A stretch of DNA of 64,000 nt from the NCBI GenBank assembly GCA_028767165.1, contig JARACJ010000003.1, positions 310,001 to 374,000 on the forward strand, read 5' to 3'. Below the pieces are notes generated by a model. The model was not told the DNA's origin. It worked only from the letters and a program-made list of their open reading frames with translations, and made no database searches. Every line of letters starts with the position of its first letter. Position 1 is the first letter of the stretch. Source of the DNA: Proteobacteria bacterium DTSAM18 (GTDB taxonomy: Bacteria > Myxococcota_A > UBA796 > GCA-2862545). Positions 1-9,588 of the stretch are shown here, piece after piece. Both the position numbers and the translations under genes were made by a program.

Positions 1-215
1 CGGGCCGCCGTGGTGTCGTCGGCCTGTTGGGACAGGAATTCCCAGGCTCCCTCGCCCACGATCCACTGGCCGTCGGGCGCGATGCCCATGGGCACGACGT
101 CCCATCGCTCGCGGTTGATGGCGTCGAGGACGGAACGTCCGGACACCAGGGAGACCTTGTGCTCGCCACTGCGGCCGCCGAAGAGAACACCGACGCGGGG
201 CCTGTTGGGGGTCAT
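1..215 (-). CDS. ddl: D-alanine--D-alanine ligase, N-terminal part (runs off window)
   Basis: Only the first 71 codons are present; the rest lies beyond base 1. Ddl is the cytoplasmic ATP-grasp ligase that joins two D-alanines for peptidoglycan precursors. The visible N-terminus reads MTPNRPRVGVLFGGRSGEHK, then VSLVSGRSVLDAI and a strand ending in VVPMGI. This is the glycine-rich opening and first Rossmann-like unit of Ddl, including the conserved GGRSxEHxVSL motif; Lys replaces the usual Glu/Asp after EH. The ATG at 213-215 is preceded by an AGGAGG ribosome site about five bases upstream, which fixes the start. Catalytic residues further downstream cannot be seen, so activity is not judged. 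Confidence 0.85.
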   Translation of the reverse strand, partial: MTPNRPRVGVLFGGRSGEHKVSLVSGRSVLDAINRERWDVVPMGIAPDGQWIVGEGAWEFLSQQADDTTAA

Positions 216-287
216 GCACCCTCCTGCTCAGGTTCGAAGGCGCGCAGTCTAGCTCGTTGCGACATGCGGTGAGGTCAGGTGCGTGTG

Positions 288-3200
288 TCAGATCCCCGCA
301 GGCGCCTTTCGCAAGGGGAAGATCACGATCTCGCCCGCGCGCTGGACGGCACCGAGCGCCAGGATGTCTGGCGCGCGGGGGTGCCCCGTGACCGGACGGC
401 CGTCGAGGGACTGGATCTGCAGCGAGGCCTCACCCAGCTCACGGGCGTGCAGCCACAGCGCGCGCACCGCCTCGACCTCGCCGAGGGTGCTCCACAGGGC
501 GCCGGAGGTCGGGTCCCAGGCGAGCACGACCTCGCCCTGTTGCAGGCACAGGCGCACCTGTTCCCGTCGCTGCAGCTTCCACCCTTCGGGCCACGGCATC
601 GCGAGCCCCACCTGGCTGGCCGGGTCGGCGGCGGACAGCCAGACCTCGGAGGGCACGGGCAGGGCCTCGTCACGCAGGGCCTCGACGCCGGCCCCCGTGG
701 CGGACTGTCCGGCGCCCAGGCCGTCGACGAAGTAGCCCCGGAGCAGATCGCCCCGGGCCTCGGCGTGCAGGACGGTGCCCATCAGATCCGTCCAGGTGGC
801 CTGCAGAGCGTCCTCGCCTCGGGTGGCCTGGGACCACACCAGGGTGCGCTCCAGCAGCAGCTCGACCACACGACCCCGATCGGGGGCCTCGACGGGCGAC
901 ACACGCCGGAACCTGCCCCCGAGCCCGGACGGCGTGGCACTGCGGCGCAGGCTCGATCGCCGCCGGGTGCGGGCGGAGGAGGCCGTGACCCGCCGGTGGG
1001 GCTGCAGGGAGTCGGACGTGACGAAGCCCGACCGCATGGCCTCCCGCAGCACCGCCTCCACCTTGGACGGCAGCCAGCGGAGGTCGTGGGCGAGGTCGTC
1101 GAAGCGGCGCTCCGCCTCGCCGAGGGCCTCGAGCAAGGCGGCGATCTCGTCGCTGGCCGGACGATCGGGCCATGTGGCCGGACCCACGAGGGAGTCGGCC
1201 AGCCAGAAGGTGATGCGATCCCCCCTGCCCTGCCACACCAGCCGCTGCTGGGCCAGGAGCAGATCCAGCTGGGCGGGCGCGAAGTCGCGGAGGCGGACCG
1301 GCAGGACCTGCTGCAGCCAGGTGTCGGGGCGGAGCAGCACGCCCTGCAGAGGCGCGAGGATGTCGAGCAGGTCCTCGGCGTCGCCCGCGGACCCGAGCTG
1401 GTGCCACCACAGCAGGGCGCGCTGGTAGGTGCTCAGGTCGACCGGCTGTACCCGAGCCCGTGCGGCCTGCAGCGAGCGACGACGCAGCTCCTCGATGTGC
1501 TCCTGGTGCACATGGGCGGCGGCGCCGTCGGGCAGCAGGACCCCATGCCACAGCACCCCCGCGGCCCGCAGGCGCTCCAGCGCCACCTCGGCCTGCTCGA
1601 GGGTGAAGCCGAGGGTGGTCTGAAGATCGACGGGTCGCACCTGCAGCGCCCCCCTGGCCTGCCGCAGCGCCAGCGCCTCCTCTGCCAGGGGATCACCGGC
1701 GCGGGCCAGCTGCAGGCGCTGTCGATCCTCGTCGGCCCACCACAGGCCGGTGACCTCGTCCTGGAAGACCAGCTCACCCGGCGTGATGCCGTCGGGGCAC
1801 ACGGCCGGACCGAAACGCTGCAGCATGCGCCGCCATGCGGCGACATCGGCGGGCGCCGGCCGCGACGACAGCCGCTCCGCGACCTGCTCCACCACCTCGG
1901 GGTCGAGCAGCTCGGCCAGGGAGCCGCGGCCGAGGAGCTCCTCGAGCAGCGAGGCGTCGAGGCCCAGGCCCCGCACCCGGCGCTCGGTGGGCGGCAGATC
2001 CCCCTCGTACATGAACGAGCCGACCACCTCGAACATCACGGCATTGGCGAAGGGGCTGGGGCGGCCGGCCTCGTGCTGCTCCACCTGCATGCGGCCCGCC
2101 TCGACGTCGGCGAACAGCTTCTTCAGGCCGTGCAGATCGAAGTCCTCCTGCAGGCACTCCCGGGCGGCCTCGAGGAGGATCGGGAAGTCCGGGTGCTCCA
2201 GCGCCACGTTCATCAGCGCCGTGCTGCGCCGCCGCAGGGCCCACAGGGGGCTGCGCTCATCCGGCCGGCGCTTGACCAGCAGCAGGGCGCGGCCGGCGGC
2301 CTCCCGGAACCGCGCGGCGAGCAGCGGCGAGTGCCGGAGCTCCTCCCGCAGCAGGGCCTCGAGCTGGCCGCTCGGCGGCCACAGGATGGACGGGTCGAGA
2401 TCCTCGCTACCCTTGGGCAGTCGGAAGACGAGGCCGTCGTCGCCGTAGACGATGTCCATCTGGGTGCTGTGGGTGCGGGACCACCAGGCGCGCACCGCCA
2501 TGGCCCACGGCGCGTGCACCCTGCGGCCCCAGGGGGACAGCACCACGAGCCGCAGATCCCCGGCGCCGTCGACGAAGGTCTCGGTGACGATGCGGTGGTC
2601 GGTGGGCAGCGCCGTGCGGGCCTTCTGCTCCTCGCACCACATGCGCAGGTTGCGCCAGGCGTCGTCGCTGACGGAGGCCGGCTGCTGCAGGGTGTCTTCG
2701 TCGAGGCCGCGCAGCAGGCTGCCGATGCGGGCCCCGAAGGCCGCGGGCCGTCCGGGACCCATGCCGTGCCAGAAGGGCGCGCGCCCCTCCTCGCCGGGCG
2801 CCGGGATCACCTGGACCGTGTCGGGCGTGATGTCGGTGACCCGCCAGGTGCCGGCGCCGAGCCGCAGGGCGTCGCCCACGCGGGTCTCGTAGACGAGCTC
2901 CTCCTCCAGCCGGCCCACCTGCCGGCCCGCCCCCTCGATGCCCGGCGCGAGTACGACCCGGTACAGGCCCCGATCGGGGATCGTACCGCCGTTGATCACC
3001 GCCACCCGCTGGGTGCCGGACTCGGGCTCGAGCAGGCCCTTGTCCTCGTCCCAGGTGATGCGCGCCTGCAGCGTGGTGAAGTCCCGCGCCGGGTAGCGCC
3101 CGCTGACGAGCTGGAGCACCGAGCGGAACAGGGGCTCGCTGAGCTGGGTGTACGGGGCGGCGCGACGGAAGATGCGCAGCAGCTCGCCCGCCTGGATGGG

Positions 3201-4508
3201 CCCGGCGGCCACGTGGGCCACCACCTGCTGCGCCAGCACGTCGAGGGGCAGCTCCGGGTAGCGCAGGGGCTCGATGTCGCCGTCGGCCATGGCCTGGGCG
3301 GCGGCCACGCAGGCCACCAGATCGCCGCGGTACTTGGGCACCACGATGCCGTCGCTCACCGCCCCGACCTGGTGGTTGGCCCGGCCGATGCGCTGCAGGC
3401 CCGACGCGATGGACATGGGTGCCTCGACCTGGATGACCAGATCCACGGCGCCCATGTCGATGCCCATCTCGAGGCTGGAGGTGGCCACGACGCCCTTCAG
3501 GCGCCCCCGCTTCAGATCGAACTCGATGCCGCTGCGCAGCTCCTTGGACAGCGAGCCGTGGTGGGCCTGCACCAGCGCCCTGCCGGCCGTCTCGTTGATG
3601 GCGACGGTGAGCTTCTCGGCCAGCGCCCGGCTGTTCACGAACACCAGCGTGCTGTGGTGGCTGCTGATCCACTCCACGAGCCTGGGCGTGATGGCCGGCC
3701 AGATGGAGCGGGGGGTCTGGGCCCGGAACATGCCCGGCAGGGGCGAGGCGGGGGCCTCCTCGGGGAGCTGGCCCATGTCGGGGAGCGCCACCTCCACGGT
3801 GATGCGACCGGGCGCCTTGCGGGAGGCCTCGACGACCTGCACCGGCCGGAAGCCCTCCTCGGTGGCCCCGCCCAGGAACCGCGCCACGACCGACAGCGGC
3901 CGCTGGGTGGCGGACAGACCGATGCGCTGCAGCGGCGGACGACCGTGACGCAGCTCCTCGAGGCGCTCCAGGCTCAGCGCGAGGTGGCTGCCCCGCTTCG
4001 ACGGCACCATCGCGTGGATCTCGTCGACGATCACCTGATCGACCGTGGCCAGGACCTCCCGGGCCCGGCTGGTGAGCATCAGGTACAGCGACTCGGGCGT
4101 GGTGATCAGGATGTCGGGCGGGTGGCGGACCATCCGCTGCCGCTCGGACGGCGGGGTGTCGCCGGAGCGCACGGCCACGGAGACGGCCCGGTGCTCGGTG
4201 CCCTGCTCCCTGGCCGCCGCGGTGAGCTCCGCCAGGGGCTGCTCCAGGTTGCGTCGGATATCGACGGCCAGCGCCTTCAGCGGCGAGACGTACAGCACCT
4301 TGCAGCCGACGTCGTCGTGGGGCGGCGCGAACAGCCAGCGGTCGAGCATGACGAAGAAGGCGGCGAGGGTCTTGCCGGAGCCGGTGGGGGCGCTGACCAG
4401 CACGGAGTGGCCTTCCTGGATGGCAGCCCAGGTGCGCTCCTGCACTGCGGTGGGCTCACCGAGGGCGGTGCGGAACCAGGTGTCGGCGACGGGGTGGAAG
4501 GCAGTCAA
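288..4508 (-). CDS. lhr: Lhr-family ATP-dependent DNA helicase
   Basis: A 1406-residue superfamily 2 helicase of the Lhr (large helicase-related) family, 3'-5' DNA translocases linked to DNA repair in bacteria. Visible motifs: Q-motif/ERTW region near residue 25, Walker A APTGSGKT near 39-46, DEIH box (VIVDEIHAMV) near 160, GLSAT near 198, and motif VI QRIGRANHQ near 373. Then come the winged-helix and Lhr-core regions and a long C-terminal part, giving the full-length bacterial form (E. coli Lhr is about 1540 residues). I place the start at the TTG at 4506-4508, which overlaps the trmB stop (TTGA), because the coding similarity begins there (LTAFHPVADTWF). The frame stays open upstream only because it runs antiparallel-free through trmB. 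Translational coupling to trmB is likely. Confidence 0.88.
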   Translation of the reverse strand: MTAFHPVADTWFRTALGEPTAVQERTWAAIQEGHSVLVSAPTGSGKTLAAFFVMLDRWLFAPPHDDVGCKVLYVSPLKALAVDIRRNLEQPLAELTAAAREQGTEHRAVSVAVRSGDTPPSERQRMVRHPPDILITTPESLYLMLTSRAREVLATVDQVIVDEIHAMVPSKRGSHLALSLERLEELRHGRPPLQRIGLSATQRPLSVVARFLGGATEEGFRPVQVVEASRKAPGRITVEVALPDMGQLPEEAPASPLPGMFRAQTPRSIWPAITPRLVEWISSHHSTLVFVNSRALAEKLTVAINETAGRALVQAHHGSLSKELRSGIEFDLKRGRLKGVVATSSLEMGIDMGAVDLVIQVEAPMSIASGLQRIGRANHQVGAVSDGIVVPKYRGDLVACVAAAQAMADGDIEPLRYPELPLDVLAQQVVAHVAAGPIQAGELLRIFRRAAPYTQLSEPLFRSVLQLVSGRYPARDFTTLQARITWDEDKGLLEPESGTQRVAVINGGTIPDRGLYRVVLAPGIEGAGRQVGRLEEELVYETRVGDALRLGAGTWRVTDITPDTVQVIPAPGEEGRAPFWHGMGPGRPAAFGARIGSLLRGLDEDTLQQPASVSDDAWRNLRMWCEEQKARTALPTDHRIVTETFVDGAGDLRLVVLSPWGRRVHAPWAMAVRAWWSRTHSTQMDIVYGDDGLVFRLPKGSEDLDPSILWPPSGQLEALLREELRHSPLLAARFREAAGRALLLVKRRPDERSPLWALRRRSTALMNVALEHPDFPILLEAARECLQEDFDLHGLKKLFADVEAGRMQVEQHEAGRPSPFANAVMFEVVGSFMYEGDLPPTERRVRGLGLDASLLEELLGRGSLAELLDPEVVEQVAERLSSRPAPADVAAWRRMLQRFGPAVCPDGITPGELVFQDEVTGLWWADEDRQRLQLARAGDPLAEEALALRQARGALQVRPVDLQTTLGFTLEQAEVALERLRAAGVLWHGVLLPDGAAAHVHQEHIEELRRRSLQAARARVQPVDLSTYQRALLWWHQLGSAGDAEDLLDILAPLQGVLLRPDTWLQQVLPVRLRDFAPAQLDLLLAQQRLVWQGRGDRITFWLADSLVGPATWPDRPASDEIAALLEALGEAERRFDDLAHDLRWLPSKVEAVLREAMRSGFVTSDSLQPHRRVTASSARTRRRSSLRRSATPSGLGGRFRRVSPVEAPDRGRVVELLLERTLVWSQATRGEDALQATWTDLMGTVLHAEARGDLLRGYFVDGLGAGQSATGAGVEALRDEALPVPSEVWLSAADPASQVGLAMPWPEGWKLQRREQVRLCLQQGEVVLAWDPTSGALWSTLGEVEAVRALWLHARELGEASLQIQSLDGRPVTGHPRAPDILALGAVQRAGEIVIFPLRKAPAGI

Positions 4509-5176
4509 CGAGCGGCATCCAGATCGGCGCGCAGGCGCACCAGCGTGTGTCCGGTGGCATGGTACTTCGCTTCGAAGGGCGTGAGCGGATCCCCGGGCTC
4601 GAACGGCGTGGGATCGTCCGCCTCGATGCCGGCGAGTCGCAGGGCCATGGCGAACTCCTCGGCATAGGTGGACCAGTTGGTACGCAGCTCGAGGGTGCCG
4701 CCGAGGGCGAGCAGGTCGGAGAACGCCTCGTGCGCGTGCCAGCGACGCTGCAGGTGCCCGGGCTTCGGCCACGGGTTCGGGTAGAGCAGGTAGTGGGCCT
4801 CGAGCCGGATCCCGTCCTCGACCAGCAGCCGCCAGATGTCCTGGGCCTGGGCGCGGAGCACCAGGGCGCCAGGGGGGAGCGGTCCCGAGGCCGCGACCTT
4901 GGCCACCCGATGGTCGGACTGATCGAGTCCGACCACGAGGGCCAGCGGGTGCATCGCCGCCAACCGCCGGGTACTCATGCCGATTCCGCAGCCAGAATCG
5001 AGCACCAGGGGACCGCCGTGGGCGTCGAGAACCCCTCGCAGCGCATCGTACGCCTCACGGCTGAAGGCGGGGATGGGACGCCGGCTGTGGCTGGACAGGT
5101 GGCGGGCGACCACCCGTTCGAGGGAGGGATGGGGCCCGTCCTGGGACGAGTGTACCTGACGAGAATTCTTCATCAT
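4505..5176 (-). CDS. trmB: tRNA (guanine-N7)-methyltransferase, TrmB-like
   Basis: A 223-residue SAM-dependent methyltransferase. TrmB forms m7G46 in the variable loop of tRNAs. The SAM-binding loop is LDSGCGIGMSTRRLA near residues 58-72, with an acidic strand end (VVGLDQSD) after it. The TrmB-type signature YPNPWPKPGHLQRRWH lies near 130-145 and corresponds to the F/YPDPWxKxxHxKRR motif of the family. The C-terminal TNWSTYAEEF segment also fits. The tandem ATGs at the start have only a weak ribosome site. The stop codon overlaps the TTG start of lhr by four bases, so the two are probably co-transcribed. The family is clear; exact tRNA position is by family only. Confidence 0.82.
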   Translation of the reverse strand: MMKNSRQVHSSQDGPHPSLERVVARHLSSHSRRPIPAFSREAYDALRGVLDAHGGPLVLDSGCGIGMSTRRLAAMHPLALVVGLDQSDHRVAKVAASGPLPPGALVLRAQAQDIWRLLVEDGIRLEAHYLLYPNPWPKPGHLQRRWHAHEAFSDLLALGGTLELRTNWSTYAEEFAMALRLAGIEADDPTPFEPGDPLTPFEAKYHATGHTLVRLRADLDAAR

Positions 5177-5218
5177 CCTGCGGGGGCACTGTGGTTTCGT
5201 CTCCTGTCGTCACACGGG

Positions 5219-5265
5219 CTGGATGCACCATCCAGCTTTACGCGCCAGACCATGTCTGATAGGTT
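5219..5265 (+). promoter_or_regulatory. candidate operator dyad and promoter for flp pilin
   Basis: A perfect 7-bp inverted repeat with a 3-bp spacer (CTGGATG-CAC-CATCCAG, 5219-5235) lies between the divergent trmB and pilin genes. Directly after it, TTTACG (5237-5242), 17 bases, then TAGGTT (5260-5265) could be a weak sigma-70 promoter reading into the pilin gene. The dyad would abut the -35 box. The dyad is seen directly; the promoter call and any regulatory role are inferred. Confidence 0.35.
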
Positions 5266-5293
5266 GACCGGGAAGTGAGCCTGGAGAAACGTG

Positions 5294-5467
5294 ATGGGCT
5301 TCTGGAAGAACGAAGAAGGCGTCACCGCCGTCGAATACGCACTCATTGCGGCCCTCATCGCCCTGGCGGTGCTCGGCGCCTACCAGACCATCGGTCAGGA
5401 AGCCCGCAACGCGCTCAACCAGGTCTCCACCGAGATGCAGAACGCCACCAACGACACCGACTCCTGA
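5294..5467 (+). CDS. Flp/Fap-type (type IVb) pilin subunit, orphan
   Basis: A 57-residue protein. Residues 1-9 (MGFWKNEEG) are followed by VTAVEYALIAALIALAVLGA, then a short polar tail ending TNDTDS. The EEG-VTAVEYALIAALIA motif is the hallmark of Flp pilins: prepilin peptidase cleaves after the Gly, Glu at mature position 5 and an adjacent Tyr are kept, and the hydrophobic helix packs the fibre. Flp pilins are the structural subunits of tight-adherence (Tad) pili. A GGAG ribosome site sits eight bases before the ATG. No tad/cpa assembly gene or TadV/CpaA peptidase lies in the window, so this copy is an orphan that must rely on machinery elsewhere, if it is used. It is short enough to be missed by length-filtered gene callers. 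Confidence 0.88.
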   Translation: MGFWKNEEGVTAVEYALIAALIALAVLGAYQTIGQEARNALNQVSTEMQNATNDTDS

Positions 5468-5612
5468 TCTCCGGTACCGGCCCTCACACGAGGATCGCCT
5501 GCCTCTCCCCCTCGGGTCACCTGCCCCGGGGAGCCCGCAGGCCAGATGCGCCGCACGTCTCCCGACGATGCGGCGTTCGACGTTCTTGCCACATGACCCC
5601 TTGGGAGACCCG

Positions 5613-6071
5613 ATGCGAGCCCTGTTCCTCCTGAGTACGATGGCCCTGGCCGGCACCACCTGGCCCACGCCCTTCACGGCGGAGCAGATCAAGGAAGGCT
5701 GCCACGAGCACACGATCACCTTCGAGCTCCTCGACGGCTCCGAGCTGGCGTGGACCTTCGTGGGCGACGGCACGCAGGCCGAGTGGGTCACCGCCGTCGA
5801 CGGCCACCGGCTGGACGGTACGAAGCGCGCCAGCTGGGACGAGCTGCGCCAGCACGCCTCCTACGACAAGGCCACCACCCGCCGCGCGCGGGACGTGATG
5901 GACACCGCCTTCGGCCGGCTGGAGGGCTGGACCTATGTGCAGACCGAAGGCGAGACCGTCAGCAGCTGGTTCTTCGCCGACAGGCTCCCCGGACCGCCGG
6001 TGTACATGACCGTCGTGGAGGGTGATGAGGTGAAGGCGAGGATGGTGCAGATCGAACGGTCGGGCGGTTGA
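5613..6071 (+). CDS. secreted protein of unknown function
   Basis: A 152-residue protein I do not recognise. The start MRALFLLSTMALAGTTWP looks like a short signal peptide, probably cleaved near residue 14-18. The mature part is mixed alpha/beta with many aromatic and acidic residues: TITFELLDGSELAWTF, GWTYVQTEGETVSSWFF, then VYMTVVEGDEVKARM. The alternating pattern in the second half suggests an antiparallel beta-sheet, perhaps lipocalin-like, and the protein is likely periplasmic. A GGGAG ribosome site lies six bases before the ATG. It follows the pilin gene on the same strand after 145 bases and ends convergent with the ABC transporter operon. No catalytic motif is evident. Confidence 0.7.
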   Translation: MRALFLLSTMALAGTTWPTPFTAEQIKEGCHEHTITFELLDGSELAWTFVGDGTQAEWVTAVDGHRLDGTKRASWDELRQHASYDKATTRRARDVMDTAFGRLEGWTYVQTEGETVSSWFFADRLPGPPVYMTVVEGDEVKARMVQIERSGG

Positions 6072-6116
6072 GCAGACTCGCTCTCCCACCGCGGAGGCAC
6101 GCGCCGTATCGCTGCT

Positions 6117-6851
<735 letters not shown>

Positions 6852-6864
6852 GGGAGGCTCCGGA

Positions 6865-8115
6865 TCAGATGACGTTGATGGACTCGACGGGGTCGACACG
6901 CCCGGCCCGCCAGGCCGGGTAGATGCCCGCGAGCATGGTGGCCAGCACGATGCTCGCGGCGATGATCAGGGCGTTCTCGGGGTAGATGTCGAAGCGCAGG
7001 ACGGGATCGAAGGCGACGCCGCCGATGTCCATGGAGCTGGCCATGCCCTCGTAGGCCGCGGACGTGTCCGCGCCGTGGGTGTGCAGGTACCAATAGGGCC
7101 CCGCGGTGAAGGCGGTGGCACACAGCAGGCCCGTCATCGCGAGGAACCCCGTCTCCCACATCACGAGGCGGAAGAGCTGGCCCGGCGAGTAGCCGATGGC
7201 GAGCATGATGCCGAACTCCCGGGTGCGCTCCAGCACGCTCATGAACACGGTGCTGAAGATACCGGCCGCCACCAGCACGCCGATGACGATCTCCATCACC
7301 CGGGCGCCGCCCACCTTCATGGCCACGAAGGCCTTGATCTCGGGCTGCACCTCGTCCCAGGTGAGGACGGCGTCGCCCCCCACCTCTGGGCGGAGGGTGG
7401 AGGCCACCCGGCCTGCCCGCCGGCCGTCGTTCAGGAAGATGGCGATCTGGGAGGACTCGTCGGGCTGGTAGCCGACGACGTCCCGCAGGGTGTTGATGGG
7501 CAGCATGGCGATGGCGGCGTCGGTGCTCGCGGCGCCCGTGGACAGGATGCCCTTCACCCGCTCCATGCCGGTGACGATCTCGCCAGACCGGTCGGTCAGG
7601 GTGAAGACGATCTTGTCGCCGAGACCCGCACCGAGGTTGTCCGCGAGGATACGGCCGAGGAGGATGCCCTTGTCGTCGGCGGTCTGGAAGGGCTCGCCGG
7701 CCACCATGTCCTGGGCGAACTGCAGGGTCTCGGGAGACTCGAGCTCGGGATCGTACGCGATGAAGTAGGCCCCGAAGGCGTCCCGGGCGGTGGTGAGCAT
7801 GGCCGCGCCGGATGCGCGATCGACGGCGCGGGTGACGAAGGGGTCCTGCAGGGCCAGGTGGCGCTTCGCGCCGGTGTTCTGGACGCTGCGGGAGAGCGTG
7901 GGACGGTCCTGGTACTCGGGGTTCTGGATGGTGACGTGGCCCGTGCCGAGCTGGGCGGCGTCGTCGATGAAGTCGGCGAAGGACTTGTCGTTCATGGCGG
8001 TCATGATGAACGCCAGGAAGCCCCCGAAGGTGATCGAGACCAGGGTGAGGATGGTGCGTCGCTTCTGGCGCCACAGGTTGCGCCACGCGAGGCGGGCGAG
8101 GTCGGGTCCGCGCAT
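6865..8115 (-). CDS. ABC transporter permease, FtsX/LolE family (second of pair)
   Basis: A 416-residue inner-membrane permease. One N-terminal transmembrane helix (RTILTLVSITFGGFLAFIMTA, about residues 20-40) is followed by a periplasmic MacB-like core domain of about 220 residues. Three C-terminal helices form the FtsX domain, with the loop SVLERTREFGIMLAIGYSPGQLF that contacts the ATPase. This is the four-helix topology of LolC/LolE and MacB. It starts nine bases after the first permease stops and ends 13 bases before the ATPase starts. The pair of permeases plus one ATPase matches LolCDE, the lipoprotein release complex, but macrolide/efflux-type transporters share the fold, so the substrate is inferred only. 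The window's many lipoproteins make a Lol role plausible. Confidence 0.88.
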   Translation of the reverse strand: MRGPDLARLAWRNLWRQKRRTILTLVSITFGGFLAFIMTAMNDKSFADFIDDAAQLGTGHVTIQNPEYQDRPTLSRSVQNTGAKRHLALQDPFVTRAVDRASGAAMLTTARDAFGAYFIAYDPELESPETLQFAQDMVAGEPFQTADDKGILLGRILADNLGAGLGDKIVFTLTDRSGEIVTGMERVKGILSTGAASTDAAIAMLPINTLRDVVGYQPDESSQIAIFLNDGRRAGRVASTLRPEVGGDAVLTWDEVQPEIKAFVAMKVGGARVMEIVIGVLVAAGIFSTVFMSVLERTREFGIMLAIGYSPGQLFRLVMWETGFLAMTGLLCATAFTAGPYWYLHTHGADTSAAYEGMASSMDIGGVAFDPVLRFDIYPENALIIAASIVLATMLAGIYPAWRAGRVDPVESINVI

Positions 8116-8124
8116 GGTGGCCTC

Positions 8125-9414
8125 CTACTGGTGGTGCATGGCTTCGACGGGACTGATGCGCGCGGCCCGCAGGGCCGGCCACAACACCGCGATGAAGGTG
8201 ATGACGAAGAGCATGATGATGGGCACCTGGACGGTGGACCAGGTGTAGTGGGCCTTCCAGATCGGCGGCATCGTCATGCCGACCATCTGGATGCCGCCGA
8301 GGGCCCCGACGTCGACGCCCCGGTTCTGCAACCACCACATGCCCGGTGCCGCGAGCAGCAGGCCGGCCACCAGCGCGACCGACGCCTGGATGAGGCCCTC
8401 GAGGATCATCATGATCATGACCTGGCGTGGGCTGTAGCCGATGGCCTTGAGCACACCGAACTCCTTGATCCGCTCGAACACGGCCATGAGCATGGCGTTG
8501 AGGATGAGGATGGCCACCGCCAGGTAGACGATGAAGTAGACGATGGCGACCATGCCGGAGACACCCGCGAGCATCTGGGCGAGGAAGGGGTTGATCTCCT
8601 CCCAGGTCATCACGTCGAGGCCGTCGGTCCCCGTCTCCACGGTCGCGGCCTGGCCCTCGACGGCGACGGAACCCTCGGCGGGATCGGTGGCGCCCATCCC
8701 CGCCAGGGCGGCGACCTGCGTCTTGGCTTGCTTGAGGGGGACGTCCTTCGGGCGGCGGATGATGACCTTGTGTACCCCCTCGGGGAGCACCATGAGCTCC
8801 CGGAAGGCGTCCTCCGTCATCAGGACCGAGCTGCGATCCATGCTGGCCGCCACGCTCATGAGGATGCCGCGGACGGTGTACAGCGCGTTGGCGATGCTGC
8901 CGTCGGCGCCCTGGGACACCACGAGCAGCTCCGATCCGAGATCGAGGCCGAGGGTGCGGGCGAGACCCCGGCCCACGACGACGCCGGATGGGTCCGCCGC
9001 ATCGAGCCAGGCCCCCTCGGCCATGGCCTCGCTCAGGGCGAGGGTGCGTGCGTCACGGACGGGGTCGATGCCGACCATCTGGACGCCGGCGGACATGTCG
9101 CCGGAACCACCCAGGCCGCCGGCGTACAGCCGAGGCGCGGCCTGGTAGCCGGCCTCCTCGAGCTTGCCGATCAGGGTGCCGGCATCCGGGACCACGTCGT
9201 ACAGGGACGGGCGTGTGAGGTAGCCCTCGTGGAAGACCTGCAGATCCCCGAGGTCGAACTCGGTGGCGTCGTCTTCCATCGAGTGGATCATGCCGGTGAC
9301 CAGGCCGGAGTACAGCAGCTCCGCCACCAGGGCGAGGGTCATGGCTACGATGGTGATGGAGGAACGGCGGTGGTTCCGCCAGACGTTCCTCCAGGCCATC
9401 TTGAGGAGCATCAT
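8125..9414 (-). CDS. ABC transporter permease, FtsX/LolC family (first of pair)
   Basis: A 429-residue permease, first gene of the operon. It begins MMLLKMAWRNVWRNHRRSS, then a transmembrane helix (ITIVAMTLALVAELLYSGLV). A large periplasmic domain spans about residues 45-275. Three further helices follow, with the coupling loop MAVFERIKEFGVLKAIGYSPRQVMIMM. The C-terminus WPALRAARISPVEAMHH is the classic FtsX-family ending. The two adjacent ATGs at 9409-9414 follow a GGAG at good spacing. A longer open frame runs upstream but carries no family similarity and crosses the region of the divergent lipoprotein gene. The two permeases are paralogues and probably form a LolC/LolE-like heterodimer with the downstream ATPase. 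Confidence 0.88.
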   Translation of the reverse strand: MMLLKMAWRNVWRNHRRSSITIVAMTLALVAELLYSGLVTGMIHSMEDDATEFDLGDLQVFHEGYLTRPSLYDVVPDAGTLIGKLEEAGYQAAPRLYAGGLGGSGDMSAGVQMVGIDPVRDARTLALSEAMAEGAWLDAADPSGVVVGRGLARTLGLDLGSELLVVSQGADGSIANALYTVRGILMSVAASMDRSSVLMTEDAFRELMVLPEGVHKVIIRRPKDVPLKQAKTQVAALAGMGATDPAEGSVAVEGQAATVETGTDGLDVMTWEEINPFLAQMLAGVSGMVAIVYFIVYLAVAILILNAMLMAVFERIKEFGVLKAIGYSPRQVMIMMILEGLIQASVALVAGLLLAAPGMWWLQNRGVDVGALGGIQMVGMTMPPIWKAHYTWSTVQVPIIMLFVITFIAVLWPALRAARISPVEAMHHQ

Positions 9415-9588
9415 CGGGGGATCTCCGGTGGGCTTGGATTGTGGCGTCATCGTAGCAGGGATTCGGCCTGACAGGCCCGCTCCTGGTTGTTGCGGTACGG
9501 GCGTGGTCCTCTTTGTCGGGGGAGGACAGGCCGCCCCGGTCCGGTTCCCCTTGTGGTATCTGCGTTCCACACGTTCCCGGAAGTGCCC

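Noticed and set aside
279..4667. A 1462-codon open frame on the plus strand opposite the helicase gene
   Set aside because: Lhr has clear motifs on the minus strand. The opposite frame has no family, is rich in Gly/His/Arg/Gln as expected from reverse-complemented GC-rich codons, and reflects lack of stop codons only.
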